A stretch of 64,000 nt of DNA from contig NZ_JAFKCT010000003.1 in NCBI RefSeq assembly GCF_017254915.1, positions 310,001-374,000 of the forward strand, in the 5' to 3' direction. The notes under the pieces were generated by a model. It saw only the letters and a program-made list of their open reading frames with translations, had not been told where the DNA came from and did no database searches. Shown here one piece after another: positions 1 through 7,381 of this stretch. Positions within the stretch are counted from its first letter, which is position 1. Each line of letters opens with the position of its first letter. The position numbers and the translations under genes were made by a program. The stretch comes from Algoriphagus oliviformis (GTDB taxonomy: Bacteria; Bacteroidota; Bacteroidia; Cytophagales; Cyclobacteriaceae).

Positions 1-528
1 GAAGAAGATCCTGCCGAAGATTTCAAGTACGGAGGCTGGGTAGCCCCGTATGATGATGAAGTCTCCAACCAAGCCATGGAAAAGATCATGAAGCCCTCAG
101 ATCAACTGCTGGGAAGGAAGACTTTTGAGATCTGGGAAAATTATTGGCCCGAGCATGCGCAATACTGGCCTGGAATCAACGAGGTCGCCAAATATGCCCT
201 TTCCAAAACCCGGACTTCTTCCGATTGGAACAATTCCACCTTCCTCCACAGCGTAGATGAAATCAAAAAAGTCAAAGCCTCTGAAGGCCTGGATCTGCAC
301 GTCTGGGGCAGCAGCGAACTCGTGCAACTGCTGCTAGAGCATGACTTGGTGGACGAGCTTTGGCTGATGATCCACCCCATCACCTTGGGCAAGGGCAAAA
401 AACTGTTTGGCGACCAGGCAATTCCGGCGGCATTTTCGCTGCAAGAAAGCATCGTGACTTCCAAAGGCGTGATCATCGCCCACTACCTGCGTGCTGGAGA
501 GGTAAAGACTGGCCAGGTCGGTGCCTGA
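1..528 (+). CDS. Dihydrofolate reductase-family protein (RibD C-terminal fold), 5' end cut by window
   Basis: The reading frame is already open at base 1, so the true start lies outside the window; an internal ATG at 76 is not the likely start. The visible 175 residues carry the hallmarks of the RibD C-terminal/DHFR-like family: LLGRKTFEIW near the front, KVKASEGLDLHVWGS for the nucleotide-binding turn, and LVDELWLMIHPITLGKGKKLF near the end. Small YyaP-like members are NAD(P)H-dependent reductases of unknown substrate; they are not the folate or riboflavin enzymes themselves. It is followed by a long repeat-filled spacer, so it appears to end its transcription unit. Family assignment is secure, function is not. 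Confidence 0.85.
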   Translation, partial: EEDPAEDFKYGGWVAPYDDEVSNQAMEKIMKPSDQLLGRKTFEIWENYWPEHAQYWPGINEVAKYALSKTRTSSDWNNSTFLHSVDEIKKVKASEGLDLHVWGSSELVQLLLEHDLVDELWLMIHPITLGKGKKLFGDQAIPAAFSLQESIVTSKGVIIAHYLRAGEVKTGQVGA

Positions 529-580
529 GGTTCGTTCGGTTGTTTTTCGACAGGAGTTCAAGGGGAGCAGGAGAAAAAAA

Positions 581-783
581 TCTTTGCGATACCTCCGCGT
601 TCTCCGCGGCTTTGCGGTAAATGAAGCGCGAAGCGAAAAAAACATAACCCAATCCTCAACCGGTTTTGGCGAAACCTGATTGGCACCATTGACCTCCGCT
701 CGGCCAAAACTGACCATCAAACATCCCAACCCCATAACCCAGGGTTGAAACTTAGGTTATGCACCTGTCGCCCCGATGGGGCT
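581..783. repeat. Dispersed intergenic repeat, copy 1
   Basis: About 200 bases that reappear at 925-1128 with roughly three quarters of positions the same by eye. Shared landmarks in order are a GCG-rich word (CTCCGCGG), GGTTTTGGCGAAACCTG, CCATTGACCTC, CGGCCAAAAC, ACATCCCAAC, a degraded AGGGTT palindrome and GCCCCGATGGGGCT. No credible coding frame runs through it. Confidence 0.75.
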
Positions 784-860
784 CTGAATCTGTTCTTTTA
801 CCAAGATGGAAAACAAAAAGCGGCTTTCGACAGGGCCTTTTCCCTCCTAATCCTCCCGCC

Positions 861-879
861 CTCTGTGGTGAAAAAATCC
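861..879. repeat. 19-bp direct repeat, first copy
   Basis: CTCTGTGGTGAAAAAATCC occurs here and again, identical, at 1207-1225. Both copies sit just before a GCG-rich word and belong to the same repeat-filled spacer as the two 200-bp copies. Confidence 0.8.
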
Positions 880-924
880 AATAAGAAAATTATTCCACTG
901 AGTGCACGGAGGAAAAGGAGAAAA

Positions 925-1128
925 ACTCTGCGAAACCTTTGCGCCCTCGGCGTCTCCGCGGTAAACCCAGCGCGAAACGCAAAAAATCTAGCCCAATCCC
1001 CAACTGGTTTTGGCGAAACCTGCACGACTCCATTGACCTCTTGTCGGCCAAAACTTCCGACACAACATCCCAACACGGGTACCTAGGGTTAAAACCCTAG
1101 GCTAGGCACCGGCCGCCCCGATGGGGCT
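925..1128. repeat. Dispersed intergenic repeat, copy 2 with intact REP-like hairpins
   Basis: Second copy of the 581-783 element. It ends in two clear hairpins: CCTAGGGTT/AACCCTAGG with a 2-base loop (1082-1101) and GCCCC-GAT-GGGGC (about 1115-1127). Such hairpin pairs resemble the repetitive extragenic palindromes of Bacteroidota. No open frame with coding character crosses it. The spacer 529-1344 contains nothing else I can identify except the 19-bp direct repeats and a promoter-like box at 1311. Confidence 0.75.
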
Positions 1129-1206
1129 TTATACCCGTATTTCTACTGTGCACGGAAACAGTACCGATTTTCTTCCCAAACCCTATCCCCCTCCTTTTCT
1201 CCTGAT

Positions 1207-1225
1207 CTCTGTGGTGAAAAAATCC
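1207..1225. repeat. 19-bp direct repeat, second copy
   Basis: Identical to 861-879 (CTCTGTGGTGAAAAAATCC). Confidence 0.8.
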
Positions 1226-1310
1226 TCTTTTGCGGCCCTGGCGGTAAAAAGGCCCTGCTTCCCTGCAAGCGGGGCGGCGACTCTATCCCCCTCATTTCGC
1301 AAACATTTTT

Positions 1311-1317
1311 TACTTTG
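1311..1317 (+). promoter_or_regulatory. Possible -7 box
   Basis: TACTTTG followed by C lies 27 bases before the ATG at 1345. It resembles the Bacteroidota -7 motif TAnnTTTG but has one base fewer between TA and TTTG. No good -33 TTG partner was found, so this is weak. Confidence 0.3.
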
Positions 1318-1344
1318 CAGCTAAAGGCTCCTCCAGACTCAGCT

Positions 1345-1773
1345 ATGCGCATCCTTTTCCCAAAAGCCATTCTTGCCCTCCTAGGCATCCTCTTTTGCAG
1401 CCAAACCTTTGCCCAAAGTCCACAAACCATGGACACCGAAGCGCTCAAAATCCGGATAGCCGAAATCGAAATCCACCCGGAGCACTTGGCGGCCTATCTT
1501 GAGATCCTCCGGGTCGAAGCCGAAGCCTCTATTCGTCTAGAGCCAGGAGTCGTGGCCATTTTCCCCATGTCCCAAAAGGAAAGCCCTACTACCCTCCGCC
1601 TCGTGGAGATCTACCAAAACGAAGCCGCTTACCAGTCCCATCTCCAAACCCCGCATTTTCTCCACTACAAGACCGCGACCCTCCCCATGGTGAAGTCGCT
1701 CCAGTTGGTGGAAATGGATGCGATTGACCCGGAGAGCATGTCCCAAATCTTCAAAAAACTCACAATAGACTGA
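1345..1773 (+). CDS. Exported antibiotic-biosynthesis-monooxygenase (ABM) domain protein
   Basis: A 142-residue protein. I chose the ATG at 1345 rather than 1315 because it puts a signal peptide at the very N-terminus (MRILFPKAILALLGILFC, cleavage after TFAQ). The rest is a single ferredoxin-like ABM domain: KIRIAEIEIHPEHLAAYLEI as the first strand and helix, EPGVVAIFPMSQ, LRLVEIYQNEAAYQSHLQTP as the typical strand/helix with the HL..P motif. Such domains are found in small quinol monooxygenases and in heme-degrading or stress proteins; export makes a polyketide role unlikely. It precedes the DUF1801 gene by 3 bases, so the two are probably co-transcribed. Confidence 0.8.
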   Translation: MRILFPKAILALLGILFCSQTFAQSPQTMDTEALKIRIAEIEIHPEHLAAYLEILRVEAEASIRLEPGVVAIFPMSQKESPTTLRLVEIYQNEAAYQSHLQTPHFLHYKTATLPMVKSLQLVEMDAIDPESMSQIFKKLTID

Positions 1774-1776
1774 CCC

Positions 1777-2337
1777 ATGCCTAGCCAAGCCCTATGGCCG
1801 GAGGCCCAAAGCATCCTGCACCAGATAATCTCCCAAACCGAGCTCACCGAAACCAAAAAATGGGGGATGCCGGTCTTCACCTATGAAGGCAAGAATGTGG
1901 TCGGCTATGCTGCCATGAAAAACCATTTTGCGCTCTGGTTTTACAATGGCGTATTTCTTTCCGACCCCCACCAGGTCTTGGTCAATGCCCAAGAGGGCAA
2001 AACCAAGGCTCTGAGGCAGTGGAGATTTGAGTCTGTGGAAGAAATCGACGCCGACAAGATCTTGGAGTATGTCAAGGAAGCCATCCAAAACGAAAAAGAC
2101 GGCAAAGCCTGGAAGCCCGAAAAATCCGCCCCGGCGGAAGTACCGGGCATTTTGCAGGAAGAGCTTGACTCCGATGCCGAGCTGAAGGCAGCTTTCGATG
2201 CGTTCACCCCTTTCAAACAAAAGGAATTTATCGAGTACATCACCGAGGCCAAACGCGAAGCGACGCAACTTTCCAGGCTGGAAAAGATCCTTCCCATGAT
2301 CCGCGAGGGCATAGGCCTGAACGACAAATACCGCTAA
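1777..2337 (+). CDS. DUF1801 / YdeI-like protein
   Basis: 186 residues, cytoplasmic, beginning 3 bases after the preceding stop. The N-terminal half fits DUF1801 (KKWGMPVFTYEGKNVVGYAAMKNHFALWFYNG, read in pieces of that strand-rich core), a fold shared with frataxin-like YdhG. The C-terminal 70 residues (ELKAAFDAFTPFKQKEFIEY followed by an Arg/Lys-rich helix) match the YdeI/OmpD-associated bacteriocin-protection segment. The combination is common in Bacteroidota. No enzymatic activity is established for the family; a role in envelope stress or peptide resistance is only suggested by YdeI of enterobacteria. Confidence 0.8.
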   Translation: MPSQALWPEAQSILHQIISQTELTETKKWGMPVFTYEGKNVVGYAAMKNHFALWFYNGVFLSDPHQVLVNAQEGKTKALRQWRFESVEEIDADKILEYVKEAIQNEKDGKAWKPEKSAPAEVPGILQEELDSDAELKAAFDAFTPFKQKEFIEYITEAKREATQLSRLEKILPMIREGIGLNDKYR

Positions 2338-2347
2338 AAACGAACAA

Positions 2348-2953
2348 ATGGCAGCGCAACCCCAGACTTTCCCCACAGGTGTGGAGGTGATTTTGGTCTT
2401 GAGGCGGACACTCACCTGGAACAAGCATGAGGAGCCAGCCCAGGCCCTGAAAGACTGGCTCCCTTTTCCGCAGAAGCTCCACCTTCCCTTTCGGCTGAAG
2501 GAAGGCAGGATCGAACTGGGCAAGGACGTGGATACTTCTGAACTCCCGCTTGCCCCGGCAACGCTGCTTTTTTCCCTAAACCTGAATACCCGGGAACTGG
2601 AAGTCCATGCGCTCCAGGCCAACCAGACTTTTGCCTCGGCACCGCTGAGCCTCTCCGGGAAAAGCGGGAAAATGGAACTCCACTTTCAATGGAACTACTT
2701 CACGGTAGGCGACCCGGAGCGGGACGCGATGAAAGTGGGAGAGCTGGAGACAGGCAAAAGCCTGGAGTTTCGTGTGAACGGCAAGCGGGATTTTTCCCTC
2801 AGCTCCCGAAGAGACCGAAGCTACCTGGAGCAGTCCTACTGGCTCCAGCATCTCGGGACAGCGGAGGAACTCATCTATTCCAAAGACGATGATTTCCCAA
2901 CGACCCTGCCCAAGCCGGATAAATTGGTAGATTTAAGGAAACTGCTCTGGTGA
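2348..2953 (+). CDS. Hypothetical protein, 201 aa
   Basis: I do not recognise a family. The protein has no signal peptide and no membrane segment. The first half alternates short strands with basic and acidic runs (WLPFPQKLHLPFRLKEGRIE), the second has a strand-turn pattern (FQWNYFTVGDPERDAMKVGE) and a charged RRDRSYLEQSYWLQHL helix. Codon use and GC match the neighbours. It lies 10 bases after the DUF1801 gene on the same strand, so it is probably the third gene of the 1345-2953 unit. Confidence 0.6.
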   Translation: MAAQPQTFPTGVEVILVLRRTLTWNKHEEPAQALKDWLPFPQKLHLPFRLKEGRIELGKDVDTSELPLAPATLLFSLNLNTRELEVHALQANQTFASAPLSLSGKSGKMELHFQWNYFTVGDPERDAMKVGELETGKSLEFRVNGKRDFSLSSRRDRSYLEQSYWLQHLGTAEELIYSKDDDFPTTLPKPDKLVDLRKLLW

Positions 2954-2993
2954 CAGCCTGGACTGACATCGCTCCACTTTCAACCCAAAAACA

Positions 2994-3443
2994 ATGAAAA
3001 AAGCCCTGCTTTCACTCTGCCTTATGTTTCTTTCACTCCCGCTCTTGCTCGCGCAAAGCCAGGAGGAAAAAGCCCTGATCCAACTGGATTTGGCTTGGGA
3101 AAAAGCCCTTTTGGAATCGGATGTGGACTTTTTGGAAAACCTCCTGGCCGAAGACTTCATCTGGGTGCACAACCACGCTGGGACGATTGACGACAAGGCT
3201 AAAGCCGTAGCCCGTGCCAAGCGGATTCAGGCGGGCCAGGCCGACAACACCAAGGGCAGGGCGTCCAGAGACCAACAGGTGATCATTCTGGGCGAAACAG
3301 CCGTAGTCAGTGGCTTCACGGTTGTGGATAGACCGCCGAGTCCGGTGACCTATCACTTCATGCGGACTTATGTCAAAGTAAACGGGGAATACAAGCTGCT
3401 GGCCAACCATACCATGGCGGTGCCGGATGAAGAGGTCAAATAG
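2994..3443 (+). CDS. Exported nuclear-transport-factor-2-like (SnoaL/DUF4440) protein
   Basis: 149 residues with an N-terminal signal peptide (KKALLSLCLMFLSLPLLLAQ, cleavage after LLAQ). The mature part is one NTF2-like cone: a first helix LIQLDLAWEKALLESDVDFL, then LLAEDFIWVHNHAGTIDDKA, and closing strands TYHFMRTYVKVNGEYKLLAN. DUF4440 members are periplasmic or cytoplasmic and of mostly unknown ligand; some are ketosteroid-isomerase relatives. It is 40 bases downstream of the preceding gene and may share its transcript. Confidence 0.8.
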   Translation: MKKALLSLCLMFLSLPLLLAQSQEEKALIQLDLAWEKALLESDVDFLENLLAEDFIWVHNHAGTIDDKAKAVARAKRIQAGQADNTKGRASRDQQVIILGETAVVSGFTVVDRPPSPVTYHFMRTYVKVNGEYKLLANHTMAVPDEEVK

Positions 3444-3545
3444 CTTTTCGTCAACAGTCCACACTCGACCGCCAGTCTCCGCTTCCCAGCGTCTTGAGCC
3501 ATAGTTTTACTCAGGGGCGCAACCCACTTTTACAACTGCTGACAC

Positions 3546-4709
3546 TTGAAAAAACTCCTCCTGCTCCTTGTCATCTACCTGGCTTTTATCAGCCTGGGCT
3601 TGCCGGATTCGCTGTTGGGTTCGGCCTGGCCGGCAATGTTTGGAGAATTGGGCGTGCCGGTGGACTATGCGGGGATCATCTCGATGATCGTGGCGGCAGG
3701 CACGGTGGTGTCCAGTCTGCTGAGTGGAAAAACCATCTCGCGGTTTGGAGTCGCCGCCGTGACTACGGCCAGTGTCGCGATGACGGCTTTGGCTTTGCTG
3801 AGATTTTCCTACTCTCAGCATTTCGCCTTCCTCTGCCTTCTGGCCATCCCGCTTGGTCTCGGCGCCGGTAGCGTGGATGCCGCGCTGAACAACTACGTCG
3901 CCCTGCACTATAAGGCGCGCCACATGAACTGGCTCCACAGCTTCTGGGGAGTCGGCGCTGCCATCGGACCCATCATCGTCGCGGGTCACTTGGCCAAAGG
4001 ACACACCTGGTCGGACGGCTACCAGACCGTGGCATGGATCCAGTTGGCCTTGGTGCTGATCCTGCTGGCATCGCTTCCGCTTTGGGTGAAAAGCAAGGTA
4101 ACTGAACAAGACAACTACGAAGAACGGTCCGCCTCCCGCTCCAGCCTGCTCTCCCTTCCCGGCCTAAAACAGGCCCTGTTGGTCTTCTTTTGCTATTGCA
4201 GCATCGAGGCAACTTTTGGACTCTGGGGAGCAAGCTACTTGGTTTTTGAGCGGAAAATGGACGCCGACCAGGCCGCCAGACTGGTTTCGCTCTACTATCT
4301 GGGCATCACGCTGGGGAGGTTTCTTTCTGGCTTTTTGACCCGATTTTTTTCCAACCGCCAACTCGTATACCTCGGTCAGGGAGTGATCGGCTTGGGGATC
4401 TTGCTGCTGGCTCTGCCCCACTCCGCCACGCTGTTTCCGGGATTCTTGCTGGTTGGACTGGGCTGCGCGCCCATCTTCCCCAGCCTACTGCACGAGACTC
4501 CGGCCAACTTTGGCGAAAAACACTCCCAAGCCATCATGGGAATGCAGATGGCCAGCGCGTATGTGGGCATCACGCTGATGCCATTTCTTTTTGGCAAACT
4601 GGCCATACTCACCGGACAGGGCTTTCTGCTGGGCTTTTTGGGAATTTTTCTGGGGCTGATGTTTTTAGTGACGAAATGGATGAACAGGAATGTTCGGGCA
4701 ACCACGTAG
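3546..4709 (+). CDS. MFS permease, FucP-like sugar transporter subfamily
   Basis: 387 residues with about twelve hydrophobic segments and a short central loop near residue 190 (KSKVTEQDNYEERSASRSS), the usual 6+6 layout of the major facilitator superfamily. The start is a TTG; no ATG gives a complete first membrane helix. GSAWPAMFGELGVP in loop 1-2 and the glycine-rich helix 4-5 (IPLGLGAGSVDAALNNYVA) resemble the fucose-permease-like group of sugar/H+ symporters. Substrate cannot be told. It is convergent with the TPP-riboswitch operon, so there is no operonic link to thiamine. Confidence 0.8.
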   Translation: MKKLLLLLVIYLAFISLGLPDSLLGSAWPAMFGELGVPVDYAGIISMIVAAGTVVSSLLSGKTISRFGVAAVTTASVAMTALALLRFSYSQHFAFLCLLAIPLGLGAGSVDAALNNYVALHYKARHMNWLHSFWGVGAAIGPIIVAGHLAKGHTWSDGYQTVAWIQLALVLILLASLPLWVKSKVTEQDNYEERSASRSSLLSLPGLKQALLVFFCYCSIEATFGLWGASYLVFERKMDADQAARLVSLYYLGITLGRFLSGFLTRFFSNRQLVYLGQGVIGLGILLLALPHSATLFPGFLLVGLGCAPIFPSLLHETPANFGEKHSQAIMGMQMASAYVGITLMPFLFGKLAILTGQGFLLGFLGIFLGLMFLVTKWMNRNVRATT

Positions 4710-4732
4710 AAAGCAGTAAGGTATTGCCAAAA

Positions 4733-4785
4733 TCTGTGTGACTCTGTGTCTTTTTCTGCGTAAATCTGTGGGAAAGAAAGACTAA
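4733..4785. repeat. Short-word repeat (CTGTG words)
   Basis: A run of degenerate words, CTGTGTGACTCTGTGTC then TTTTTCTGCGTAAATCTGTG, between two convergent genes. It resembles the CTGTGGTG words at 861 and 1207. Confidence 0.5.
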
Positions 4786-4799
4786 GTCTCCGCCCCCTT

Positions 4800-5345
4800 T
4801 CACTCCCCCAAGATCCCCGTCTCAAAGCCATCGATGCTTTGGGTATTTTTCCTTTCCCAGTATTCGGCTATCCCTTCCTTGCCCTGCTTGGCCGACCAGG
4901 CATTTAAGGTCTCGCGCTCTTCTTTGAAATCCATAAACGGCACTGCAAAGCCGCAGCTGGTCTGCACCAAGTCCACGTCCATCTCGATGATCTGCCTCGA
5001 ACCGGCATTGGGCGGAAAAAGGCCAATGTAGTCCCCAAACTCCGGGTCTCTTTGGTGAAAGATCCGCGCGTCGCCGTACAGACGCAGGATGAGGGGCTTG
5101 CCCTCAAAAGCGCAAAACATCACCGTCATCCGCGGATTGAGCAGCAGGTGAGCGGCAGTTTCGTTGCCGCTTCCGGTCAGATTGACCCACACGACCTTAT
5201 TTGGCCCGATCACCCGAAAGGAATCCGTGCCCTTGGGTGAGACATTCACGCGACCCTCGCCCGCAGCCGTGCCGACGAAGAAGACCTTTTGGGAGGAAAT
5301 AAAGTCCGCCAGTTCCTCTGTGATGGAGTCCAATTGCTTGCCCAT
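4800..5345 (-). CDS. Pyridoxamine 5'-phosphate oxidase-family flavin/heme-fold protein
   Basis: 181 residues. The ATG at 5345 was chosen over an upstream in-frame ATG at 5501 because the extension would overlap the Trm112 gene and has no family similarity. The split-barrel FMN-binding fold is indicated by FFVGTAAGEGRVNVSPKGTD, VVWVNLTGSGNETAAHLL and RMTVMFCAFEGKPLILRLYG. This subgroup, with the VSPKGTDSF signature, is the pyridoxamine oxidase-like family of general stress or unknown function; it lacks evidence of being PdxH. It lies 55 bases downstream of the Trm112-like gene and could be the last gene of the TPP-riboswitch unit. Confidence 0.8.
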   Translation of the reverse strand: MGKQLDSITEELADFISSQKVFFVGTAAGEGRVNVSPKGTDSFRVIGPNKVVWVNLTGSGNETAAHLLLNPRMTVMFCAFEGKPLILRLYGDARIFHQRDPEFGDYIGLFPPNAGSRQIIEMDVDLVQTSCGFAVPFMDFKEERETLNAWSAKQGKEGIAEYWERKNTQSIDGFETGILGE

Positions 5346-5400
5346 GGTTTTCTTTTCTAGTCTTTGGAAAAATACCAAATCAACCCGCAAGAGCCAAAGC

Positions 5401-5691
5401 TTACCCCTCGAGTTCCTTCTGTGCCAGCGGCTTTTCCAATCGAAAAGACTCCCGGTCCACGTCCAGCTCCAGTCCCCAGCGCTTGAGACTGGGCAGTTCA
5501 AGGGCTTTTTCGCGATACTGGTCGGGTGTCATGATCGGGATGCCGTAGATGATGGGAAAATAGCGCTCGCAGCTCGGGCAGTTGAGGATGCCTTCGACGA
5601 TTTGTTGGTCTTCTGTTTCGTGGAAGACTTGGACTTGCAGGTCGCTTTTGTCGAAAGGACAGCAGAGTTTATCTAGTAGTTTACGGTTCAT
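5401..5691 (-). CDS. Trm112-like zinc-ribbon protein
   Basis: 96 residues. Two cysteine knuckles, KLCCPFDKSDLQV near residue 9 and LNCPSCERYFPIIYGIP near residue 37, match the Trm112/YcaR zinc-ribbon family (UPF0434), here with an acidic C-terminal extension of about 40 residues. In eukaryotes and archaea Trm112 is the obligate partner that stabilises several SAM methyltransferases; bacterial members are poorly studied. The ATG overlaps the TGA of the upstream ThiE-like gene by 4 bases, so it is translationally coupled in an operon whose first gene is a SAM methyltransferase. That partnership is an inference from context. Confidence 0.8.
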   Translation of the reverse strand: MNRKLLDKLCCPFDKSDLQVQVFHETEDQQIVEGILNCPSCERYFPIIYGIPIMTPDQYREKALELPSLKRWGLELDVDRESFRLEKPLAQKELEG

Positions 5692-6320
5692 GCTTTGGTC
5701 TTGAGTTGATGTAGATAGGCTTGGGCGGCTTGTTTGGGGTCTTCCGCGCCTAGGATTCCGGAGATGACGGCGACTCCTTCGAAGGAATAACCGCCGAGCT
5801 GCGAGATATTTTCCGGCCGGATTCCCCCGGAAAGAAAGATCGGAAGCGTGGTGATCTCGCGGGCTTTTTGGATGCTTTCCGGCTGCACCAGCTCACAGGT
5901 ATCGACCGAACTCGATGGAAATACCGAGCAAAAGCTGATGTAGGATAGCCTGTTTTCCTCCGCCCAGCGGACGAGATCCAGGTCGTTCCCAACCGTGATC
6001 CCGATGAGTTTAGCTTCGAGCTTGGCTTGGATCAAGCCCCATTTCTCCGGAATGTGATCAAAATGCACCCCGTCCAGCTCCGCTTCCAAGGCGAGCTCCC
6101 AGTCCTGATTGATCAGCACGGGTACTGCAAATTCCGCCGCTACGGCTTGGATCTTTTTTGACAGTTCGGTCTTGTCTTTTTGGGAAAAAGCCTCCGGCCA
6201 ATGGTTCCAAATTTGCACCAATCCCACACCTCCTTCCAGCGCCTGCCTCAGGCTGGAAAGCAAAGCCTTTTCCCCCTTTGCGGGATCGAGAACGAGATAG
6301 ATTCCTTGTAGTTTGTTCAT
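5688..6320 (-). CDS. Divergent ThiE/TenI-family protein (thiamine phosphate synthase-like)
   Basis: 210 residues; the ATG at 6320 gives the family's usual start, MNKLQGIYLVLDP. The TIM-barrel landmarks are present: EGGVGLVQIWN, LDGVHFDH, LIGITVGNDLD, ISFCSVFPSSSVDT, PIFLSGGI and GVAVISGILG. In ThiE the first motif reads QLR(D/E)K and the second HLGQ-D, where the Arg/Lys and Gln contact pyrophosphate and pyrimidine; here they read QIWNHW and HFDH. It may therefore not be a standard thiamine phosphate synthase. The start overlaps the preceding gene's stop (ATGA). The TPP riboswitch upstream supports a thiamine connection. Confidence 0.75.
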   Translation of the reverse strand: MNKLQGIYLVLDPAKGEKALLSSLRQALEGGVGLVQIWNHWPEAFSQKDKTELSKKIQAVAAEFAVPVLINQDWELALEAELDGVHFDHIPEKWGLIQAKLEAKLIGITVGNDLDLVRWAEENRLSYISFCSVFPSSSVDTCELVQPESIQKAREITTLPIFLSGGIRPENISQLGGYSFEGVAVISGILGAEDPKQAAQAYLHQLKTKA

Positions 6321-7381
6321 CGCTTTCCTTCTTTCACTGCTTTGAAAAATGCTGCCCAATACGGGTCTTGGCCGTCAAATTCCGCCTCGGAAACCTGACC
6401 TTCCGCATCGACAAGCAGTCCGTTCTTTTGCTCTGTAAAAACCCCAATCCGAGTCGCTGGAATTCCTTTTTCCTCCAAAGCCCGGATCAGCTTTTCCTCC
6501 GAACCCGCCTTCACCGTCATTAGCATCGCGCCCGCTCCTACTGAGATCAGGGGATCGATATCGAAGTGTTGGGCAACTTTTTGCACTTCCTCCGGCACTG
6601 GCACTTGGTTCGCTTCCAATCGAAACCCCAAACCCGAAGCCTCGGCCATCTCGATCAGCGCACCCAACACTCCACCTTCGGTGACATCATGCATGGCCCG
6701 CAGTTCCTCCTTGGCCTTCAGCGTCACAGAGGCAATCAGCGCCTCCGGAAGCACAGAGAGCTTCCAAAAATTGGTGCTGGCTATTTGCTGAACTTTTTCT
6801 CCAAGAGCCTCCGTCACGGTCTCAGGAAAAGCCATCGCCAGCAGCGCCGTGCTGGACAGCGCCGCATGCTTGCTCAGCAGGATCACATCGCCCGCTTGCG
6901 CTTGGTTGCTGCTGAGGATTTGATCCTTGGGAGCTTGGAGAAACATCGTCCCTCCGCCTGAAATCGTCGATTCCTGCCCGGGAATCTGCCCCGTGTGCCC
7001 GCCCGTGATGGCGATCCCCAGCTCCTGGCAGAGCGAATGGATATGTCCCCAGTACTCGGCAAACTGCTCCCTGGACAGGCTCGTCGGCAGGTTCAGCACA
7101 AACTGCGCAAACTGTGGCGCAAAGCCGGTCGTGCTCATGTCATTCGCCAAAAGATGCACAGACAGCCAGGCGGATACTTTCATCCCCAAGCCCGGAATCA
7201 GCGACAGCGGATCACTGGAAACTGCCAGCGCTTGCCCGCCCTCCAGATCCACGATCGCCGTATCCACGCCAAAAGCCGGTCCACAGAGCACTTCGGGTCG
7301 ATTTGCCCCGCAAAGTCCCATCAGCTCTTCCTTGAAAGTCTGCGCATCTACTTTACCCGAAAAATCCACGAAAGCCCCCAT
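6317..7381 (-). CDS. AIR synthase-related / HypE-like ATP-binding protein
   Basis: 354 residues; the ATG at 7381 shares one base with the methyltransferase stop codon. PurM-like N-domain: GPAFGVDTAIVDLEGG with a metal-binding Asp, SSDPLSLIPGLGMKVSAWLS, HLLANDMSTTGFAPQFAQ; C-domain: ITGGHTGQIPG, GGTMFLQAP, MHDVTEGGVLGALIEMAE. The order fits the HypE/AIRS branch more than ThiL, and the C-terminus lacks the cysteine tail that HypE carbamoylates. No Hyp or hydrogenase genes are near. Members bind ATP and activate carbonyl or carboxylate oxygens. Its place between a methyltransferase and a ThiE-like gene behind a TPP riboswitch suggests a step in thiamine precursor handling; the reaction is unknown. 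Confidence 0.75.
   Translation of the reverse strand: MGAFVDFSGKVDAQTFKEELMGLCGANRPEVLCGPAFGVDTAIVDLEGGQALAVSSDPLSLIPGLGMKVSAWLSVHLLANDMSTTGFAPQFAQFVLNLPTSLSREQFAEYWGHIHSLCQELGIAITGGHTGQIPGQESTISGGGTMFLQAPKDQILSSNQAQAGDVILLSKHAALSSTALLAMAFPETVTEALGEKVQQIASTNFWKLSVLPEALIASVTLKAKEELRAMHDVTEGGVLGALIEMAEASGLGFRLEANQVPVPEEVQKVAQHFDIDPLISVGAGAMLMTVKAGSEEKLIRALEEKGIPATRIGVFTEQKNGLLVDAEGQVSEAEFDGQDPYWAAFFKAVKEGKR

Noticed and set aside
745-1086. Small protein genes in the 529-1344 spacer (for example 113 codons)
   Set aside because: They lie across the two repeat copies and the frames change between copies; no conserved protein.
6317-7381. Thiamine monophosphate kinase ThiL
   Set aside because: The TPP riboswitch made this tempting, but motif order and wording follow the HypE/AIRS branch; ThiL's GDDAAV and NxSDxAAMGA strings are absent.
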